A stretch of 64,000 nt of DNA from JBOFSQ01 sp051651625. Lineage in GTDB: Bacteria > Planctomycetota > Planctomycetia > Pirellulales > Thermoguttaceae. A model generated the notes under the pieces. That model searched no databases. It had not been told where the DNA came from and worked only from the letters and a program-made list of their open reading frames with translations. The DNA is taken from assembly GCA_051651625.1 (NCBI GenBank), contig JBOFSQ010000065.1:192415-256414 (forward strand). Reading direction: 5' to 3'. Shown here piece after piece: positions 59,981-64,000 of this stretch (its first letter is position 1; each line of letters opens with the position of its first letter). Both the position numbers and the translations under genes were made by a program.

Positions 59981-60409
59981 TCAGCGTTTGCTGAACTGCG
60001 TTCCGCGGCGGGCACCCCGGAGACCGTACTTCTTGCGTTCGACCTCGCGGGCGTCGCGAGTGAGAAGACTGTGTTCGCGGAGAATCGCTTCGATTGACGG
60101 GTCGAACAACTTCAGTGCCCGCGCGACACCGAGCTTGCACGCATCGGCTTGACCAGTCGTCCCGCCACCTTCAACTTTGATGATGACATCGACGCTGTTG
60201 CGTTTCTCTGTCAACTCAAGTGGCTTGAGAACCGCTTGCCGCTGCTGCGCCGTCTTGAAAAACTCTTCAAATTCGCGGCTGTTTACACTGATCTTGCCGC
60301 TCCCCGGACGAACACGAACACGCGCAACCGACGACTTACGTCGCCCCGTTCCAAGCGAGTCGTTCTTGCCATTTCCTTCAATCACAAAATCGCCAATCTT
60401 GACCATCAT
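59981..60409 (-). CDS. rpsI: Ribosomal protein S9
   Basis: A 142-residue small-subunit protein. The core starts with SLGTGRRKSSVARVRVRPGSGKISVNSREFEEFF and ends in the classic basic tail DAREVERKKYGLRGARRGTQFSKR, whose C-terminal Lys-Arg contacts P-site tRNA. KVEGGGTTGQADACKLGVARAL is the expected middle block. The first 17 residues (MMVKIGDFVIEGNGKND) are an extra N-terminal extension; a start at the second Met would drop one residue. It follows rplM by 66 bases in the usual order rplM-rpsI. Confidence 0.97.
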   Translation of the reverse strand: MMVKIGDFVIEGNGKNDSLGTGRRKSSVARVRVRPGSGKISVNSREFEEFFKTAQQRQAVLKPLELTEKRNSVDVIIKVEGGGTTGQADACKLGVARALKLFDPSIEAILREHSLLTRDAREVERKKYGLRGARRGTQFSKR

Positions 60410-60475
60410 AAACTCCTTGAATCTTTACATGGACGAACACGGACTTGCACAGACGAACACAAACACGCTTTGCCT

Positions 60476-60964
60476 TCAACCAATTTCCAGCGGTTGCGGC
60501 GACTGGGCCTGATGCGGGTGAGTTTGTCCGCTACGATAGACTTTGAGTTTCTTGAGCATCGTCCGCGCGAGCTTGTTCTTGGGGAGCATCCGCCGAACGG
60601 CCTCCATGAGAATCATCTCCGGCTTCGACGCCATCCGTTCGCGGGCCGTCTCGCTGCGAAGCCCCGGCCACTGCGTATACCAAGTGTAACGCTTTTGATC
60701 GAGCTTTTTGCCCGTGAAAACGACTTTGTCAACATTGGTGACGACAACATAATCGCCAGTGTCAACATTTGGGGTGTATGTGGGACGATGCTTTCCCATC
60801 AGGATCATTGCGATGTCTGACGCGAGACGACCGACGACTTTGTCGGTCCCATCGACCGTCCACCACTGCGGTTCGCGCTCACCCGCACGCAGAAGGAGCG
60901 TTGTGTCGGTGGTTTTGGTGGGACGAACATATTCCGCCGTCCCGGCTGCCATTTGCTGTGACAT
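60476..60964 (-). CDS. rplM: Ribosomal protein L13
   Basis: A 162-residue large-subunit protein. Conserved blocks: WWTVDGTDKVVGRLASDIAMILMGKHRPTY, DTGDYVVVTNVDKVVFTGKKLDQKRYTWYTQWPG, MLPKNKLARTMLKKLKVYRSG-HPHQAQSP. The N-terminus carries about 34 extra residues before WWTVDG, about 20 more than in many bacteria; ATG at 60964 or at 60952 (MAAGTAEY) both precede the conserved part. Cotranscribed with rpsI. The divergent neighbour is the secretin-N repeat protein. Confidence 0.97.
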   Translation of the reverse strand: MSQQMAAGTAEYVRPTKTTDTTLLLRAGEREPQWWTVDGTDKVVGRLASDIAMILMGKHRPTYTPNVDTGDYVVVTNVDKVVFTGKKLDQKRYTWYTQWPGLRSETARERMASKPEMILMEAVRRMLPKNKLARTMLKKLKVYRSGQTHPHQAQSPQPLEIG

Positions 60965-61305
60965 GATGTCTACCCAATCTTACATATTGCCTTGCCTAAA
61001 GAGAAACGAGGCTGTGATTCTACCGACAAAATCGTCTCAAGCAAGTGGGGGAGTTTCAGATGGTAGCTTTTGAACCAGTCTCAAGGCGATTGACAGATTT
61101 CGCCCATTACGAACGGTTTGTCCGATAGAATCGATTAAACACAGTTTTGCCGTTTCGCGGGTCGTGCGTAATGAACACCTTGGGAAGTTTATGACAGCAC
61201 ACACACGACGGGTTGCGACAAAAACTTCAGTTTTACGTCTTCCGCGAAGCGACAGCGGCGATAAAATGAGCCGAGTTCGTAGAATCTTCGCACGAGGAAA
61301 ACTGT
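60965..61305. other. 341-base intergenic region between divergent genes; no gene seen
   Basis: Must hold the rplM-rpsI promoter on the minus strand and the promoter of the gene at 61306. I see no copy of the repeat families here, which makes it one of the few repeat-free long gaps. GAGGAAA at 61294-61300 is the Shine-Dalgarno of the plus-strand gene. Confidence 0.5.
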
Positions 61306-64000
61306 ATGACCAAATCTATACGCAAACTGTTCGGGATCGTTTTTGTGTTGGCGTCGGCAACGTTCGCTATGACGCAAGAAGAAACTCCGTCTGCAACGGA
61401 AGCACCCGCAGCCGTAGAAGCAACGGCTGCGGAACCGGCATTGCCGGAACCGTCATCGCCAGAGACGCCATCACCAGCAGTGGAAGCAACTCCAACACCA
61501 GAACCACTTCCACCGATTGATCCGCAGAAGAGTTTCTCGCGGCTCGCGCATCCGTCTGTGGCAACACGAGTCCATCTCACCGACGAGCAGTTGGTACAAG
61601 TACAACGTCTCCTCGCCGAGCGTGCGCAAAAACTCGCGCAGTCAACCGCCGACAAATGGAACGAACTCATTCACACCAGCGAAAAACAACTCGAAGCGAT
61701 CCTCACACCGCCGCAGCGTGCGATGTGGGACAAAGTCTTCACAGAAAAAACAATCCGACCGATCTTCAAGTTTCAAAGCTGGGAACAAGTCCTAACGTGG
61801 ACAGCCGAACAAATCGGTCTGCAACTCGTGATGGACGCCCCGCCACCCGGCACGTTCGACTACGCCGCCGACCGCGACTACACACCGACCGAGTATCTCG
61901 ATATGCTCAACGGTGTACTTTTGCGAAAAGGTTACACGCTCGTGCGTTACCAGAAGATGCTGATGCTCTTCAACCTCGCACGCGGAAAAGTGCCAGCGCA
62001 GTTTCTGCCGAAAGTCAAACCGCAAGACCTCGGCGAGTACGGAGCGTTTGAAATTGTTGCCTGCACGTTCCCGCTCGAACGCCGCGACCAAGCCGATGTG
62101 TTACAACGGATGACGCCGTTTCAGGGACAGTATTTCAGTTACATTCCGATGCCCGGCAACTCGCTCCTCGTCACCGACACGGCGGGGAATCTGCAAGTTC
62201 TTTGGAAGGTCGCCGAGGCGGTTCACAATCCGCCGGTGCCTGAAAAGCCAAAACCGCCAGAGCCGCCGCAACCGCCACCACCGCCAACTTGGGAGGCGTA
62301 CACAATCACCGGTGTCGATATGCCGCAGGCGGAAAAAATTATCACTGAATTCGTCGGCGACGCTAAATCGCTTCGGCTCGAAAACTCAAACGAGATTCAC
62401 TACTTCACGCAACCCGGTAACCACGAAGCGATCAAGGCGATTGTCGAAATCATCAACAAAGATGGTAGCGCAGTTAAGCGGCGTAGCGTTGTTGCGTACA
62501 CTCTCGAACAGATGCGGATGAGTGCCGCCCTTCGCGGATTCCGTCAACGAATGAACCAGTGGCAGCAAGGCGGAATGATGGGACGCGACGAAGCCATCGC
62601 CGCCGCGACGAGCGTCGTCGAGTTTCTCAAAAAGTCGTTTCCGTCGATAGTCGTCATCGATCAACCGGTTGCCGGAAAAGTTGTCGTGTTCGCCGAGGAC
62701 TCCGACCACACGAAGATTCGTGAGTTGTTCGAGTCGCTCTCGCAGCAGACGGAACCGCCCGCAGAGTTGCGTGTTGATGCGAAGGTTTACAAAATGCCAG
62801 CGTCGGCAACGCAGCGAAGTGTGGGTGAGATGGTGCAGGCGATCACCACGCTCGTCCCGAGTGCGACCGTTTCCGGCGACTCGTCGCAGAATGTCGTCAT
62901 TGTCGTCGGTACGCCATCCGAGCACGAACTCGTCGCTACCACGTTCCGTGAACTCGACGCACTCGTCGATGAACGCAGTGCTGCAACGTACTCTACTGCG
63001 AACATACCAGCATCGCAGGTGCAGGCACTCGCCTCGCAGTCGCGTCAAGACGGCATCTTCGCGTCGGCCCTGCTCGTGCCCGACCCACAGAGACGACGCC
63101 TCATCGTCTTTGGTACGGAAAGACAGCAAGCGGAAATCGCCAAACTCCTCGGCGAGCCACTCACCGCCGAGGAAATGGCAGAGGGGCGGCGAGACGCACT
63201 CGTTTATACGCCGAGTGTCCTCTCACCGTACACGCTCTCCTCGATTATCCGCGATATGTTTCCCGATCTCGACGTATCGCGCGACGACATGCGGCTTGTC
63301 GTTCGAGGGACGCCGAACGAGATAGAGGAAGTCCGTGCGATACTTGCCAAACTCGACCAAGGCGACTCTGGACGATTCGTGCCGAAGACGTATCCGCTCA
63401 AGAACGTAGACCCGTATGCGATTACGCGGATGATCAACCGTCTATACCAAGACGTTACCGCCACTTATGACTACGCAAACCGGAGCATCTTGGTTGATGC
63501 GTCGCTCGTCACGCACGAAAAGATTGCCAAACTACTGGAATCGCTCGACCCCGACGAGCCGAGTCCCAACGCGCTCGAAGTCAAGTTCTATCCGCTCTAT
63601 ACCAAACCGACAGAGACGATTCTTTCACCGCTGCGGCAACTTGTGCCAGCGGCGCAGATCGTCCCCGATGCTGCGAACAAACAGCTCATGGTGATCGCGC
63701 GTCCGAACGAACAACAACTCGTCGTCGAACATCTCAAAACGATTCTCGATTCGTTCACCGTTCCCGAAGAGCCGATTCTGCAAATCTATCGCCTGACCGC
63801 GGAGCAGCAGCGCAGATTGAATGCGTTCATCACGACGGCGCGTGCGGAACTTCCGACGGTGCAAGTTGTCGCCGACACGACGCCGGGGCAGATGTCGATT
63901 TGGGCGACGCCGAAAGAGCACGAACTGCTGGTAACTGCGTCAGAAGAGTTTGCGGCGAACGAAGTGCCGCTCGATATTCGACCGTACAGCGCGATTGGAA
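61306..64000 (+). CDS. Large exported protein with secretin-N-like repeats (3' end outside window)
   Basis: The frame from ATG 61306 is open to the window edge (898 codons seen). Signal peptide MTKSIRKLFGIVFVLASATFA, then an Ala/Pro/Glu-rich linker (about 25-70), a domain reading LTDEQLVQVQRLLAERAQKL...LTPPQRAMWDKVF, and a Pro-rich hinge (about 308-326, PKPPEPPQPPPPP). From about residue 430 there are repeated modules of about 75 residues of secretin-N (NolW) type: KVYKMPASATQRSVGEMVQAI...VVIVVGTPSEHELV; LVYTPSVLSPYTLSSIIRDMF...LVVRGTPNEIEEV; KTYPLKNVDPYAITRMINRLY...SILVDASLVTHEKI; KFYPLYTKPTETILSPLRQLV...LMVIARPNEQQLV; QIYRLTAEQQRRLNAFITTA. No secretin pore domain is seen before the edge. 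It may be a periplasmic scaffold rather than a secretin. Confidence 0.8.
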   Translation, partial: MTKSIRKLFGIVFVLASATFAMTQEETPSATEAPAAVEATAAEPALPEPSSPETPSPAVEATPTPEPLPPIDPQKSFSRLAHPSVATRVHLTDEQLVQVQRLLAERAQKLAQSTADKWNELIHTSEKQLEAILTPPQRAMWDKVFTEKTIRPIFKFQSWEQVLTWTAEQIGLQLVMDAPPPGTFDYAADRDYTPTEYLDMLNGVLLRKGYTLVRYQKMLMLFNLARGKVPAQFLPKVKPQDLGEYGAFEIVACTFPLERRDQADVLQRMTPFQGQYFSYIPMPGNSLLVTDTAGNLQVLWKVAEAVHNPPVPEKPKPPEPPQPPPPPTWEAYTITGVDMPQAEKIITEFVGDAKSLRLENSNEIHYFTQPGNHEAIKAIVEIINKDGSAVKRRSVVAYTLEQMRMSAALRGFRQRMNQWQQGGMMGRDEAIAAATSVVEFLKKSFPSIVVIDQPVAGKVVVFAEDSDHTKIRELFESLSQQTEPPAELRVDAKVYKMPASATQRSVGEMVQAITTLVPSATVSGDSSQNVVIVVGTPSEHELVATTFRELDALVDERSAATYSTANIPASQVQALASQSRQDGIFASALLVPDPQRRRLIVFGTERQQAEIAKLLGEPLTAEEMAEGRRDALVYTPSVLSPYTLSSIIRDMFPDLDVSRDDMRLVVRGTPNEIEEVRAILAKLDQGDSGRFVPKTYPLKNVDPYAITRMINRLYQDVTATYDYANRSILVDASLVTHEKIAKLLESLDPDEPSPNALEVKFYPLYTKPTETILSPLRQLVPAAQIVPDAANKQLMVIARPNEQQLVVEHLKTILDSFTVPEEPILQIYRLTAEQQRRLNAFITTARAELPTVQVVADTTPGQMSIWATPKEHELLVTASEEFAANEVPLDIRPYSAIG

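Noticed and set aside
60149..60820. Long plus-strand frame of 223 codons over rpsI and rplM
   Set aside because: It is antisense to two unmistakable ribosomal protein genes and has no family resemblance.

Overview
The window looks like chromosomal DNA of a member of the Planctomycetota. It holds two DUF1559 prepilin-like proteins with H-x-DG-type C-termini, a Tat-exported Gfo/Idh/MocA oxidoreductase, a DUF1080 protein, a DUF11-type lipoprotein, very large secreted proteins with membrane anchors at the C-terminus, and intergenic spaces full of dispersed palindromic repeats. I cannot name a genus. No tRNA, rRNA, CRISPR array, prophage or transposase gene was seen.

Layout. 1-6.7 kb: end of a GDYXXLXY-like protein, Gfo/Idh/MocA oxidoreductase, secreted glycosidase-like protein, C69 dipeptidase, sugar O-acetyltransferase. 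6.9-11.5 kb: Cys-rich outer-membrane-like protein, pectate-lyase-like beta-helix protein, GspJ-like pseudopilin overlapping an orphan DNA methyltransferase. 11.7-15.3 kb (minus): two consecutive DUF1559 + small lipoprotein pairs; the upstream DUF1559 gene is out of frame at an 11-base G tract. 15.8-20.5 kb: chemoreceptor, TetR regulator, carboxynorspermidine dehydrogenase-like enzyme. 20.6-28.6 kb: histidine kinase and TolC-like protein (minus), divergent from an RND adaptor and RND pump (plus). 28.9-44.6 kb: three giant (1193-1316 aa) exported, C-terminally membrane-anchored proteins of no family I recognise, then a TPR protein, a small secreted protein and a double receiver-like protein; this is the best candidate for an undescribed system. 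44.7-53.7 kb: ThiG, IspE, TrkA-like protein, sugar isomerase-like protein, MoxR ATPase, metallophosphoesterase, CxxCxxCC protein, 2-hydroxyacid dehydrogenase. 53.9-60.9 kb (minus): DUF11 lipoprotein, M48 peptidase / DUF1080 / AcpS cluster, rplM-rpsI. 61.3 kb to the edge: a large exported protein made of secretin-N-like repeats, cut by the window end.

The second theme is the repeats. At least four dispersed families fill nearly every intergenic gap: a ~145 bp MITE-like element with TAGACCTGTTCGGAAAC ends; a composite element with GTCATTCCTGC hairpins and GTGAACGGTTAC ends; a GAAGCGTAAGCGAGTG unit repeated singly or in tandem; and a ~100 bp element with a GACCCGTNACGGGTC palindrome. Several genes take their stop codon, or their apparent start, from inside these elements, so many naive gene ends here reflect repeat insertion.
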